In this document: one piece after another, positions 32,159 to 42,312 of the stretch
Numbering within the stretch: the first letter of the stretch is position 1
Layout of the letters: each line of letters starts with the position of its first letter
DNA from: JABURQ01 sp029243145
GTDB lineage: Bacteria; Planctomycetota; Planctomycetia; Planctomycetales; Planctomycetaceae
NCBI GenBank assembly: GCA_965660145.1
Contig: CBFHYX010000001.1
Span: forward strand, 62,001 to 126,000
Length of the DNA: 64,000 bases
Reading direction: 5' to 3'
Program-made: the position numbers and the translations under genes
The notes under the pieces: model-generated
Seen by the model: the letters and a program-made list of their open reading frames with translations, nothing else
Database searches by the model: none
Told to the model about the DNA's origin: nothing

Positions 32159-34345
32159 TCAATTCTTGAATACAAATTCGGGCGTGTTCAGGAGCGCCCA
32201 TAAGAGATCTTCGACAGCCTGTCGTCGTTCGATCTCGTCATTCTCAAAGTATTTCACCGCATAGCCCAATTCCTGGGAACTGGGTCGGCGTGAGTAGCAC
32301 AACAGGTACAATTCCTGAATCACTTCTGCATTTAATTTGTCGCTGGCGGCGAGTTCGGCCGCTCGCGATTTATCGGAGGTGACTTTTGCGAACAGTCTTT
32401 CGCTGTTCATCAGGTGTAATGTCTGCACGACACTCGTGTCAGATGTTCGTTCGCAGGGTGGATCCTGATTCGGATCGGGACGGCCAAACGCATCCAAAAA
32501 CAACGACTTCGTGCGATGAGTCCAGATTTCTTTGGCTGATGAACCGGCTGGCAGCGCATCAAACGATTCCGGTTGACCGGTGATCTGCACAATCGAATCG
32601 AGCAACACTTCGGCCCGTAATCGTTTGCGATAATGTCGTGAGTAATTGGTGTTGTCGATGCTGTTGGTTTCGTTTGGCAACGAACTCATGCCGTACACAT
32701 ACGAGTTGGCGATGCGTCGGATCAGATGTTTGTTGTCAAATCCGCTTTTAATAAAGTCTTGTGCCAACTCATCGAGCAGCGGCCCATTAGTGGGCGGGTT
32801 GGTCGCTCGCAAATCATCGACCGGTTCGACGATGCCGCGTCCCATCAGATCGGCCCAAACTCGATTCACCTGCACCTTGGCAAACGATGCATTTTCGGGA
32901 GAGGTCATCCAAGTGGCGAGAGACTTCCGAGGATCCGAACCCTCGGCGATTTCAGGAGCTTCTCCGTACAGAGGTCGCGGCTTCATTACTTCACTTGTGA
33001 GAGGATGTTTGACGTCCCCCTTGGTGGCGACGAACACAAATTCTTCCGACCCAGAAATCGGCGTCGAAAGGCCTGTGCCTTTACGAGCCACTTTTGCGAA
33101 GTATGCCGCGAAACTATAGAAGTCGTCCTGCCCCCAAACTTCAAACGGGTGATGATGACACTTGGCACAATCGAGTCGAATACCGAGGAATAGTTGACTG
33201 CTAATAGTCGTCAATTCGTCAGGACTACGACGGTCACGGAATAAAGTCACCGCACCATTGCGGAAGGTACTTCCTTGCGCGGTGATCAATCCGCGTACAA
33301 ACTCGTCGTGCGGCAGGTTCTTGCGAAACGCGTCGCGAATCCAAGCGTCATAGTTGAGAGTCGCCTTGATGCCAACGCGATACGGGTTGGGACGTAAGAG
33401 GTCGGCCCATTTGTTCGCCCAATGCTCGGCATACTCGGGTCGCGACAATAGATCATCGATCAGTTGTTGTCGTTTCTCGGGAGTCTTCTCGGCGAGGAAT
33501 TGTTCGGTTTCTTCCACCGTCGGTACGCGACCGATGATGTCGATATAAACACGACGCAGAAAGATCGTGTCTATTGCGGGATCGGAGGGCTTCAATTGCA
33601 GACGCTGAAGTTTGTTCCAAACGTGGCCATCGATAAAATTGTTTTGGGGTAACGCTCTATAAACATCGGCAGGGATTTTATCAGGGCGAGGAACCGCCAC
33701 GTTGCAAACATCGATCTGGCCCATGTACCGCGCCATGATGGCGGCTTCGCCCACGATGTTACCGACCGTGATATGTCCCTGTTCGTCAACCTGCGCGATG
33801 CCGCTCTCGTTGGATTGATAGTCGGACATTTCAGTGACATTGCGCGTGGACCCGTCCGCGTAATGTGCGATGACTGAGAGTTGCAGATTCGCGTCGTAAG
33901 TCAGCACCTGATCGGTCGGTGTGATCGTGATTTTCTGGAGCTTGGGAGTCCCTTCAATTCGTCGAGGCATTCCCGTTTCGACCCAACGGGCCAAAATTTT
34001 ATAGCCTTCAGAATCAATCGGCAAACGAAGCCCCCCACCATGCGGAGACTTACCCGATGGCTTGGTCAACAACAACGATTTTTCGGGAGCAAACGGAAAG
34101 ACACGCCGACCTCGGGACTCTGTGACGAGTGCTTCGTAGTCAAAATTCGGATCGAATCCGAGTAGAGACAACTGAAATCCGTTTTGTCCGCGGGCTTTCC
34201 CGTGACACGCGCCGGCGTTGCAGCCGAACTTCGTCAGCACCGGCATGACATCGTTTTCGAAATCGATGGATGCCGGAACTTCTTCCGAATAAACAACTTG
34301 CGCAGAGACAAGCAGCAGACAGCATGTGATCAACGTGCGGATCAT
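32159..34345 (-). CDS. Cytochrome-like DUF1549/DUF1553 protein
   Basis: The 728-residue product is a typical large planctomycete exported protein. After a signal peptide (TLITCCLLLVSAQVVYS) comes a cysteine motif GCNAGACHGKA (Cys42, Cys47-His48), as in the N-terminal part of these cytochrome-like proteins, followed by a BIG2-like domain (VIAHYADGSTRNVTEMSDYQS), DUF1549, a CxxCH haem site in CAKCHHHPF, and DUF1553 to the end. The family is thought to bind haem c and take part in unknown extracellular redox reactions. I use ATG at 34345; the frame can be extended 15 codons to a GTG. It heads the operon with DUF1501, PPC and WD40 genes. Confidence 0.93.
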   Translation of the reverse strand: MIRTLITCCLLLVSAQVVYSEEVPASIDFENDVMPVLTKFGCNAGACHGKARGQNGFQLSLLGFDPNFDYEALVTESRGRRVFPFAPEKSLLLTKPSGKSPHGGGLRLPIDSEGYKILARWVETGMPRRIEGTPKLQKITITPTDQVLTYDANLQLSVIAHYADGSTRNVTEMSDYQSNESGIAQVDEQGHITVGNIVGEAAIMARYMGQIDVCNVAVPRPDKIPADVYRALPQNNFIDGHVWNKLQRLQLKPSDPAIDTIFLRRVYIDIIGRVPTVEETEQFLAEKTPEKRQQLIDDLLSRPEYAEHWANKWADLLRPNPYRVGIKATLNYDAWIRDAFRKNLPHDEFVRGLITAQGSTFRNGAVTLFRDRRSPDELTTISSQLFLGIRLDCAKCHHHPFEVWGQDDFYSFAAYFAKVARKGTGLSTPISGSEEFVFVATKGDVKHPLTSEVMKPRPLYGEAPEIAEGSDPRKSLATWMTSPENASFAKVQVNRVWADLMGRGIVEPVDDLRATNPPTNGPLLDELAQDFIKSGFDNKHLIRRIANSYVYGMSSLPNETNSIDNTNYSRHYRKRLRAEVLLDSIVQITGQPESFDALPAGSSAKEIWTHRTKSLFLDAFGRPDPNQDPPCERTSDTSVVQTLHLMNSERLFAKVTSDKSRAAELAASDKLNAEVIQELYLLCYSRRPSSQELGYAVKYFENDEIERRQAVEDLLWALLNTPEFVFKN

Positions 34346-34445
34346 TGCGGTATTCAGGTGGGTTGAAATCGAGGAAAACGCGGCGGGCACTTATCAATAT
34401 ACGCTGATTTAAGAGATTATCCAACGAGAAAATGCTACCGAGTGA

Positions 34446-37235
34446 TTATTTCTTTTGCACAACCACCAGCCAATCCTGTTTCGCATCTGCCGGGGAATTG
34501 CCGAGATTCACTTTGTTACCTGCTTTGGTTTCTTTCACGTTCGATGTTTGCAAGTGGCCGCCGGTTCGTGGATTAAACCATGCGACCGAGAATTGTCCCT
34601 CGGCGTCTGACAAATCGAGGTCCGTTATTTCCCCCTCGGGAAGATAGACGACATACACTGCATTTGATTTCGCAAAGCAGTACCGCGAATTGTCTTGCTT
34701 GGTATTGCCGACCAGATCGTCCCGGTCCTCCATCTCCCAGAACGGAATTTTGTGATCGTGGAAGAAGTTGACTGCGATGCGGCAGTAATCCCAACTTCGA
34801 TCGCGACTGCGCCAGTCTTCGCAAACCAAATCGTTTTCGACAAATTTATAGCCGAAATAATATTCACACCCCGCGCCCCCTGCCAGCAACGTCTCCCACA
34901 ATGTTTGATGACGGACGGCGTGCTCGTTGTAGATCATCTTGCCATCCTTGTCCTTCCCATCGAACCCGCGATAACCCAAGTCGGGACATTGCCCGTGAGC
35001 GGCAGAACCCGATTCGTCGAAGGCCACGATCCACGGCTTGCCCGCCTTCGTCGAGGCGTTCACCCATTTCAAAGTTTGTCCGTGAGTGTCTTTGATGTTG
35101 CTGTTTTGGAGTGACACTCCGGTCAATTTCGATTTGTCTCCCAGCAATGGACGATAAATTTTGTCCTGTTGGTCGGGATATGTGTAGATAACAATGTTGT
35201 GATCGTAGGCATCAAGTTCGGCGATGTAATTGATCATTGCTTGTTGCTGCTGCGTCGTCTGAGTGTTCTCTTCGCCGAGATTCCAGTTCAATGCGAGGTT
35301 ATGACCGAAGCGGGCGATTAACTCTCGACAATACAATTTACGTTGAACTCCCAGATTGCCTCCATCGAGGCTTTCGGGAACGTACTTCGATTTGTTTTTA
35401 TTGTGATCGTCGTTCTCGGTCTCCTGCATTTTGAAATGGAGGTACATGCCGAGTGTGGTGGCGTGATCAAAAACGATGCCCCATTGGTCAAGCTTGCTGC
35501 AATCGTAATGCAGTTTATCGTCTCGATGAATGAACGGCCACACGCTGTCGCCGTCGCCACCAGCGTTGTAAGTCAAAAACGAAAACGCATTACAACCTTT
35601 GCCGGAAAGATAATTGACGGCTCCAATTAAGCCTTTGCCTTTGCCGTCTTTCCATGTGGGGTCGCCGTTTTTCCAATCTTTCACATGGGGTTGCCAAGTT
35701 TTGAGAGGTGTTTTTTTCGCATTGCCGACAGTGGTGTCATCAAAGTCCGCGTAGGCCAGCAATGTTTCCGGTGCATCGGCGCCCACTTTGAGGAAGTATT
35801 CCTTCGACCCCGCAAAATGCAGGTATCGTTTGCCGACATACCGTAATTGACCATGAGCGCGTAAGTCGCGCCCCGATTTATCGCTGGGAGCGACCTTGAA
35901 CGAACCTGTCTTACCGTGGTAATTTCGAACCGGGGTTGTCTTGGCGTGCGAGTCGACGGCGGCATAGTCTCCACTCAGAAAGACCGTTTCCCATGACCAG
36001 TCTCCCGGTTTGTTGGGAGCAAAATGAGCACGATACTTTATCCCCGATTTTGCGGAAGTATGACCGGCGTTTCCGTCTGCGGCGAAGTAACCGGGAACGC
36101 GAAAGGTTTCTCCTGCGCCATGTTTGAAGACGACTTCCATGCGATAATCGGTGAACGGGTTCGGTTTGTTATCCTGCTCGTGTGCGTATGGGCCGTCGAG
36201 TGTGAGGGTGATTTTATGCCAGGTTTTTAATTCACCAGACACTTCGACAGTACCGTATCCGTCTTCGCCGCGATCAGGATGCAAAACGGTTTTTCCGAGC
36301 GGAGTTGTTGGACTGGAGGATTGTTTTTTCGCATCCGTATCGAGATTCTTTTGAATCCAGTTTCGTAGCGTCGAACTTCCCTTGCCGTATCCGCCGGGGA
36401 GTGGCACGTAATCGCGCGTTTGAATCTGCGGCGGTTTGCCCCAATGCTTGGGGAATTCTTTCTTCTTTTGCTGAGCGGCAACGACCGGGAATGTTTTCGG
36501 CATTGTCCCCGCATGCAAAACGCTCTTTGGCTCCGTGTTGTTCGGTCGTTTGAATTCACGATCAGTGGTCATCAACCATTTGTCGAATTCAAAGCCGTCT
36601 TCCCGCATCGAGAAATGGATCACATGCTCTCCCGGCGATTTGATATCGAGATAAATTTTATTCGGCTCGCCACAATGTTCTTTGTCCGTGCGTTGTTTGC
36701 TCTCCCAGTGCCAACTTTGTTTTCCCGTACACCATTGCAGTCGTTGACCACTTTCGGGTCACGTTCCGTCGAGCCCGACGTGTAGGCCGTTATCTTCTGA
36801 TCCCGTGGAATATGCTCTTACCCAGACGTAATAACGACCGGTCTTCTCGAAATGAACGTTATAAGAGAGCACCGCCATCTTCCCCGGTTCGGGGGAGAAG
36901 TTCACTCCGCGCTGGAGTTTGTCGTCGTGCGTTCTGCGTGTGTCGGGGAGGATTTCCAGATAGGCTCCACCACTCGCACCGGCCACATGAGCGGCATATC
37001 CATCCGGTTTGATGTCAGAAGTCTGCCGAGAAGTTGTCAGATGAAACGCACGTTTTTCGGAGTTGGTCTGTTGGAAGAAGTGTTCGGCTTCAACTGCCAC
37101 CAATCCATCTTTTTCGGCAAAGATAACACCTTTATCGGCAATCGGTTTGGTTCCATCGGCACCGATGACCAAAGTTGTTTGGCAGAAGAGAAGTAGCGTG
37201 ATTGACCAATAAAATGAGCGCACTTGCATAGACAT
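34446..37235 (-). pseudogene. Exported glycosidase (DUF5060/collagen-binding-like) interrupted by an in-frame TGA
   Basis: The combined frame would encode 929 residues. The first 158 codons give a signal peptide and a carbohydrate-binding-like domain (VAVEAEHFF, YYVWVRAYSTGSEDNGLHVG). Codon 159 is TGA (36761-36759), where sense demands Trp: it reads GLDGT, stop, PESGQRLQWC. After it, the same frame continues with a DUF5060-like Ig domain, then a barrel with ALNWNLGEEN and IVAFDESGSAAHG holding candidate catalytic Glu residues, and a C-terminal domain like that of putative collagenases. So a TGG to TGA change, or an error, has split it. GAGAAG precedes the ATG at 37235. A second half could restart at an internal ATG near 36608 but would lack a signal. 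Confidence 0.82.
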
Positions 37236-37348
37236 GTTAACTTCTCGAATGTGGTGGAAATGAAATGAAAACTCACAGACAATCTGACGCATTAGTCTCA
37301 CGTGCATACGTTCAAAATGCCCGATTCAACTACTGAATTTCGATGTGG

Positions 37349-38740
37349 TTATTTTTGGTTCTTGCGAGCATCGGGTACGTTCTGTTTTGTCAGCCACTTG
37401 GCATGCTCATCCATGATCTTGCGGTATTTGGAGTTGCCTGCCAAGTTGTGCCATTCGCGCGGATCATTGCGGTGATCGTAAAGTTCCTCACTGCCGTCAG
37501 CATAGCGAATGTAACGGAAGTCTCGGCTGCGAACCGCGTGATTGTATTGCTGATAGGTGGTGATTGCCGGGTGTTCCCAATCGCTATTTGGGTCATCAAG
37601 TAACGGCAGCAGGCTGACTCCTTCCAACTCGGTTCGGGCGGGTAAGCCGCACAATTCCAATAAGGTTGGATAGATGCTCATGAGTTCGACCGGTTGAGCA
37701 CAGCGTTGTGCCTGCTTTTGTCCCGGTTGAAAGATAATGAACGGCACACGCGTGGAACGCTCCCACAAGGATTGTTTCGCCCAGCGCTGTTTTTCTCCCA
37801 GATGAAATCCGTGATCGGAATAGAGAACGACAATCGTATTCTTGGAGTATTTACTATTGTCGAGAGCTTTCATCAGACGGCCCACCTGATCATCGGTAAA
37901 ACTGGACGAAGCGAGGAATGCTTGGACAGCCGGTTTCCATTGGTTCTGCTCGACGAACCAGTCGTGAGCGGGGGGCGTGGGATTGTCGGTCAGTTCGGTT
38001 GCGGCGAGGGGAAGATCGTCACGGTCGTTGTCGAGCACCTTGGGGAGCATCACCTGATCGAGCGGACGTTCATCGAAAAATCGTTGCGGCGCGTACCACG
38101 GTACGTGTGGGCGATAGAGACCAACCGCTAGGAAGAACGGCTTGTCGTGATCTTTTTGAAGCTGTTCGATTCCCCACGAGGTGTCAACGAAGTCGCCGAA
38201 TTGATCTTCGTCATACTTCTGCGCGCCATAGTCCCATAACCCACTGCGTGTCTTTCCGATGGTGACAAGCCGTTCGTCGATCTTCTGTCGTTGTCCCGGA
38301 ATGGGACCAACCACTTCAAAGGATGGTTTATCGACGCGTGAGCCGTGATAGATTTTTCCGGTGGTGAGCGTCTGATAGTCATGTTGGCGAAAATATTGAG
38401 GCAGCGTGATGCGATCCTGATTACGTTTTGTGGTGCGGAACCACGGTTGATTGACATAAATTCCTGTCGTCGATGGCCGCAGACCCAGCATGAGGCTGGT
38501 ACGTGAAGGATTGCAGATGGGAGCTTGACAATGTGCGTTGGTGAAAAGCGTCCCTCGCTTTGCGAGCGCATCGATGTGGGGCGTACTGGCTTGAGGATGC
38601 CCACCAAGACAACCAACCCAGTCGTTCAAATCGTCGATGGCGATCAACAGCACATTCGGTTTGTCGGCAGCGTTTAACAAAGTTGAAAAACTGCTAAGAA
38701 GAATGGTCAGTGTAAGACTTATCGCTGTATGTGGACGCAT
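37349..38740 (-). CDS. Exported sulfatase, iduronate-2-sulfatase-like
   Basis: The 463-residue enzyme has a signal peptide and the sulfatase signature CNPSRTSLMLGLRPST, in which Cys76 would be converted to formylglycine. Metal-site residues are in NVLLIAIDDLND and YSDHGFHLGE. The HCQAPICNPS context and the late RYIRYADGSEELYDHRNDP are as in iduronate-2-sulfatase-type enzymes, acting on sulfated sugars. I use ATG at 38740 with AGGAA nine bases before it; the frame is open 16 codons further. It stands between the broken glycosidase and a large esterase on the same strand, consistent with breakdown of a sulfated, acylated polysaccharide. Substrate is inferred only. Confidence 0.93.
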   Translation of the reverse strand: MRPHTAISLTLTILLSSFSTLLNAADKPNVLLIAIDDLNDWVGCLGGHPQASTPHIDALAKRGTLFTNAHCQAPICNPSRTSLMLGLRPSTTGIYVNQPWFRTTKRNQDRITLPQYFRQHDYQTLTTGKIYHGSRVDKPSFEVVGPIPGQRQKIDERLVTIGKTRSGLWDYGAQKYDEDQFGDFVDTSWGIEQLQKDHDKPFFLAVGLYRPHVPWYAPQRFFDERPLDQVMLPKVLDNDRDDLPLAATELTDNPTPPAHDWFVEQNQWKPAVQAFLASSSFTDDQVGRLMKALDNSKYSKNTIVVLYSDHGFHLGEKQRWAKQSLWERSTRVPFIIFQPGQKQAQRCAQPVELMSIYPTLLELCGLPARTELEGVSLLPLLDDPNSDWEHPAITTYQQYNHAVRSRDFRYIRYADGSEELYDHRNDPREWHNLAGNSKYRKIMDEHAKWLTKQNVPDARKNQK

Positions 38741-38820
38741 TCGTGAAGTTCCTTTTTTTGACCAATGGTTTTCGTGATTTTCCAACAAGTCGATGGAGCA
38801 TCCGCTTCGCTAACATATGA

Positions 38821-40710
38821 CTACCGAGACTCGGCAGTCGAACTTACCCATCGCAGGTTTCGAAAACGCGGGTCGGGGCCGATCCAGTTTTTGCCGATCA
38901 TACGTGAGGCTCGGGCATCGCCACGTTTTGGTCTGAGCCGCTCTGTGGGGCTGAGGGTCAATCGCTTGGTGTTGTTCCAGTTGGGAAGTGGTTCCTCAGA
39001 AAAGTTTTTGAAATCTTTGGGCGACAGGTTAACCGTTTGCCACTTCTTCTGGCCCGTTAATTCAACGACGGCAGCATGATCGTCAATCAGGATGACAAGC
39101 TTGTTGGCTTCATCGGCAAAAATCTCTAATGAGAGACTGGCATTTGTGGGGGCTTGGTAAGTTGCGTCGTAGAGCTTATGGGTGGTTCGTGCCCATTCGT
39201 CTGGTCGATACGTGAACCATTCTTTTTCCCAGTCTCCGGCAAAGCTTTCAATCGTGGTCGAAGGTTTCAATGTTGCTTCCACATCCGCCTGCGCGAGTTC
39301 GTCGGCTTCAATCATTTTCAATAACGAAGAGACATTGAATGTGTTGGCCGTGTAAGTGCGATAGTAATAACCGGCTCCTGTCACCGGATCGTCGAGCGAG
39401 TAACGGACATTGGCGTACACCCAAAGTGGTTTGTCCGGGTTCGAGACGGGAAGCTTGGCTGTCCAACCCTCTTTGGAGGGCTTCATTTCCACATGGTGCC
39501 AAAATCGATGCATGGTGTTTTCATGCTCGGCTGGCTCATCTTGTGGTTTTCCGTGTTGAGTATAGAACGCATCGACCGAAACGATGGGGTGGGAAGAGTC
39601 GGCGTGAACAGTGAACGACGGAATGCCGTCAGTCGCGTTCAGTTTGAGAACAGATGTGGGAGTCTGGGGAAAAGTGAATGTTTTCTTCAGATGTTGATCG
39701 AACCACAACAATGTGGCGACTTCGTAGGGCGGCGTGTCCTGATGGTTGTGGTGGGCTGAGCACGTGACACGCCAGTCTTCACTTTGAATCTCTTCCACGG
39801 CTGAGGGTAAATCGCGAATGCGTCCATGAAAATCATTCGCCGGGCTGAGAAAAATTATGGGGACCGAGATTTCTTTGAGGCTGACATCGTCACCGATGGT
39901 CGATTGAAACAGAGAGCTTTGATTATCCCGGTCACTAATTCCTCCGCAGGAGGGAGCGGCGGCTTTGACGCGTGGATCGGGTGCCGTCATGACGGTCAGT
40001 TTTCCACCCATCGAATGGCCGTAGACACCCAACCGATCTGGATCCACTTCGGGTTGTTGTTCCAAGAATGTTAAACCGCGGCGTGCCGCGACCGCACAGA
40101 GAAACCATCCACTGTTGCGTGGTGATTCCACGGCATCCAATGTCCAACTGCCCGCCTTCGCGCTGGGGAACACATTGCCGGGGTTTCGACTCGGTGCGTG
40201 ATAACCATCGACGGCTCCCCAATCTGTGGTGAGCTTGTAGTTGGGGTCGTCAGTTTTATTCTCCCAGAACAGTTTCACGATTTCCGGGCTTACTCCGTAC
40301 TTAGGTGCAGAAATTCTTCCGGCCCACGCGATGGAAAGAGTGGCATAACCACGTTTGGCATTCAGCAAGCAGGCTTTGTAGTCGGCATACTGACCACCAC
40401 CATGAATCTGTAGCAGACCGGGAAGTTTGCGACCTCCCTTGGGAAATCCATAGACGGCAGCCAACTGAGCTTTCTGACCTTTGAAAATACCGATGCGAAA
40501 TCTCACCACTCGAAGGACCACTCCCTCTTCCTCCCACTCTTTCAGAATTTCTGTCTCTAATGGTTCTGTCTGCGGATCAAATCCTGACCACATTTCGGCG
40601 AAGTTCTGTGGTGCCCGACTATCTTTTAACGGAGGTAATGTTTCCTGTGCTTGCAACACGTTAAAGAACGTTAATTGCCACACGGCACCAATGAGGATCG
40701 CGAAACGCAT
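38821..40710 (-). CDS. Exported alpha/beta hydrolase, acetyl-xylan-esterase-like, with an extra C-terminal region
   Basis: After a signal peptide (ending near VLQAQ) the first ~420 residues form an alpha/beta-hydrolase domain: LLQIHGGGQYADYK, the nucleophile elbow GVYGHSMGGK and the late segment PIIFLSPANDFHG with a His in CSAHHNHQD. The arrangement is like acetyl xylan esterases and dienelactone hydrolases. The last ~200 residues look like a beta-rich domain (LSLEIFADEANKLVILIDDHAAVVEL), possibly carbohydrate-binding. Two ATGs compete (40710 and 40722); the signal peptide fits 40710. Length is 629. Standing beside a sulfatase it may remove acyl groups from a polysaccharide. Confidence 0.85.
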   Translation of the reverse strand: MRFAILIGAVWQLTFFNVLQAQETLPPLKDSRAPQNFAEMWSGFDPQTEPLETEILKEWEEEGVVLRVVRFRIGIFKGQKAQLAAVYGFPKGGRKLPGLLQIHGGGQYADYKACLLNAKRGYATLSIAWAGRISAPKYGVSPEIVKLFWENKTDDPNYKLTTDWGAVDGYHAPSRNPGNVFPSAKAGSWTLDAVESPRNSGWFLCAVAARRGLTFLEQQPEVDPDRLGVYGHSMGGKLTVMTAPDPRVKAAAPSCGGISDRDNQSSLFQSTIGDDVSLKEISVPIIFLSPANDFHGRIRDLPSAVEEIQSEDWRVTCSAHHNHQDTPPYEVATLLWFDQHLKKTFTFPQTPTSVLKLNATDGIPSFTVHADSSHPIVSVDAFYTQHGKPQDEPAEHENTMHRFWHHVEMKPSKEGWTAKLPVSNPDKPLWVYANVRYSLDDPVTGAGYYYRTYTANTFNVSSLLKMIEADELAQADVEATLKPSTTIESFAGDWEKEWFTYRPDEWARTTHKLYDATYQAPTNASLSLEIFADEANKLVILIDDHAAVVELTGQKKWQTVNLSPKDFKNFSEEPLPNWNNTKRLTLSPTERLRPKRGDARASRMIGKNWIGPDPRFRNLRWVSSTAESR

Positions 40711-40940
40711 GACAATTTCCATTTCAGTGATTCAGAATCAGATTCGAGAGTTGGATTTCAGGGAACTCTATCTACGATTTTATCGTACTGCGAATTCTCG
40801 CAACTTACAAAACAGGCCATTTCATGTTCGGAAGGACGTTGAATGGTCGACAGACTCCGAAATCAGAACTTGAGGTGCCGGGTGAAATCTGATTCAATAC
40901 ATGTGAGTTCTTTGATGTTTTAGTCGAGAAAGCTTTATCG

Positions 40941-42302
40941 ATGCTGACTGTTTTTGGAAATTCGCGGGATTCCGTCACTCGCCGTTCGTTCGTGCAAGCC
41001 GGTCTATTAGGTGTCGGCGGTTTAACACTGTCAGACTATCTGGCGGTGCGTGCGGCCATGGCCGGCGAAGGCCCGGCTAGGAACAATCACGGCAAGAGCG
41101 TGATCTTATTCTGGATGAGCGGTGGTCCCGGTCACATGGAGACTTGGGATCCCAAGCCGGATGCCGTCGATCAATATCGGGGACCGTTCGGTGCGATTTC
41201 GACATCCGTGGCGGGAACACAATTTTGCGAGTTGTTGCCCGAGCAGGCGAAGATTGCCGACAAGGTCTCCATCGTCCGTTCGGTTTGTCATAAGTCGGGG
41301 GACCACACCAAAGGCAATCACTGGATGCTGACGGGTTATGAAGGACCGGCGTTCAATGCTCCCGATAATCGTGTGCAGAAACGTCCCGCGATGGGTTCCG
41401 TCATTTCACGTTTGTGCGGTAGCAATTCGCGCGGGATGCCCGCCTATGTTGGCGTTCCTCATCTGCGCGGCGGGACCGACAACCTGTTCCACTACGCCAC
41501 TTATTTGGGAGGAGGACACGATCCGTTCGTCGTGAATTCCGATCCCAACGAATCCAACTACAAAGTCCAAAACCTTGCATTGCAGGGAGGTCTCACTCTT
41601 GATCGCCTGGAAAATCGGCGCGAGTTACTCTCGACGATTGACCTGCATCGTTCGACGGCTGAACAAAACGCCGTCGATATGAATTCGCATCAGCAGAACG
41701 CCTTCGAACTGCTGACAAGTTCCCGTGTTCGTGATGCCTTTGATATCTCGGAAGAAGATGACAAGCTTCGCGATGATTACGGTCGGCACACGTTCGGACA
41801 AAGTGCATTATTGGCTCGCAGATTGGTGGAGTCGGGAGTCTCGTTTGTGACGGTCAACTGCGAACCGTGGGATCATCACGGCACCGCCAATCGCTACAAA
41901 ACCGAAGAAGGTGCCAACAAATTAATTCCACCGTTTGATATTGCGTTGGCTGCATTAGTTCGTGATCTCGAAGATCGGGGATTATCGGAACAGACGTTGG
42001 TCGTCGCGATGGGAGAATTCGGTCGCACACCGCGCATGAATTCTGCCGCAGGACGAGATCACTGGGGCCACACGTTCAGTGTCTTGTTTGCGGGTGGCGG
42101 CATGAAAATGGGTCAAACCATCGGCTCATCGACCCCTCGGGGAGAATATGTGGCCGACCTTCCGTTTGATCCGCAAGACATCACCGCGACCGTCTATCAT
42201 CACATGGGACTCGATTCTCACCAGACATTAGAGAATCGTGCTGGTCGACCGATTCATTTAGCCGAACGCGGCACACCGATTGCTCAGTTGATCGGCGGCT
42301 AA
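40941..42302 (+). CDS. Second DUF1501 family protein, Tat-exported
   Basis: A 453-residue paralogue of the DUF1501 protein at 30.8-32.1 kb. It has a twin-arginine leader (TRRSFVQAGLLGVGG), the ILFWMSGGPGHMETWDPKP segment, CHKSGDHTKGNHWMLTG and MGEFGRTPRMNSAAGRDHWG. Unlike the first it lacks an adjacent DUF1549/DUF1553 gene in this window. The two copies are clearly different in sequence, so this is not a recent duplication. It is convergent with the GH15-like gene (10 bases between). Function is unknown as for the family. Confidence 0.92.
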   Translation: MLTVFGNSRDSVTRRSFVQAGLLGVGGLTLSDYLAVRAAMAGEGPARNNHGKSVILFWMSGGPGHMETWDPKPDAVDQYRGPFGAISTSVAGTQFCELLPEQAKIADKVSIVRSVCHKSGDHTKGNHWMLTGYEGPAFNAPDNRVQKRPAMGSVISRLCGSNSRGMPAYVGVPHLRGGTDNLFHYATYLGGGHDPFVVNSDPNESNYKVQNLALQGGLTLDRLENRRELLSTIDLHRSTAEQNAVDMNSHQQNAFELLTSSRVRDAFDISEEDDKLRDDYGRHTFGQSALLARRLVESGVSFVTVNCEPWDHHGTANRYKTEEGANKLIPPFDIALAALVRDLEDRGLSEQTLVVAMGEFGRTPRMNSAAGRDHWGHTFSVLFAGGGMKMGQTIGSSTPRGEYVADLPFDPQDITATVYHHMGLDSHQTLENRAGRPIHLAERGTPIAQLIGG

Positions 42303-42312
42303 GGTAATATCT

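Noticed and set aside
36759..36761. TGA decoded as tryptophan across the genome
   Set aside because: Several clearly intact genes in the window end with TGA (for example the oligopeptidase, DUF1501 and symporter genes), so the standard code applies.
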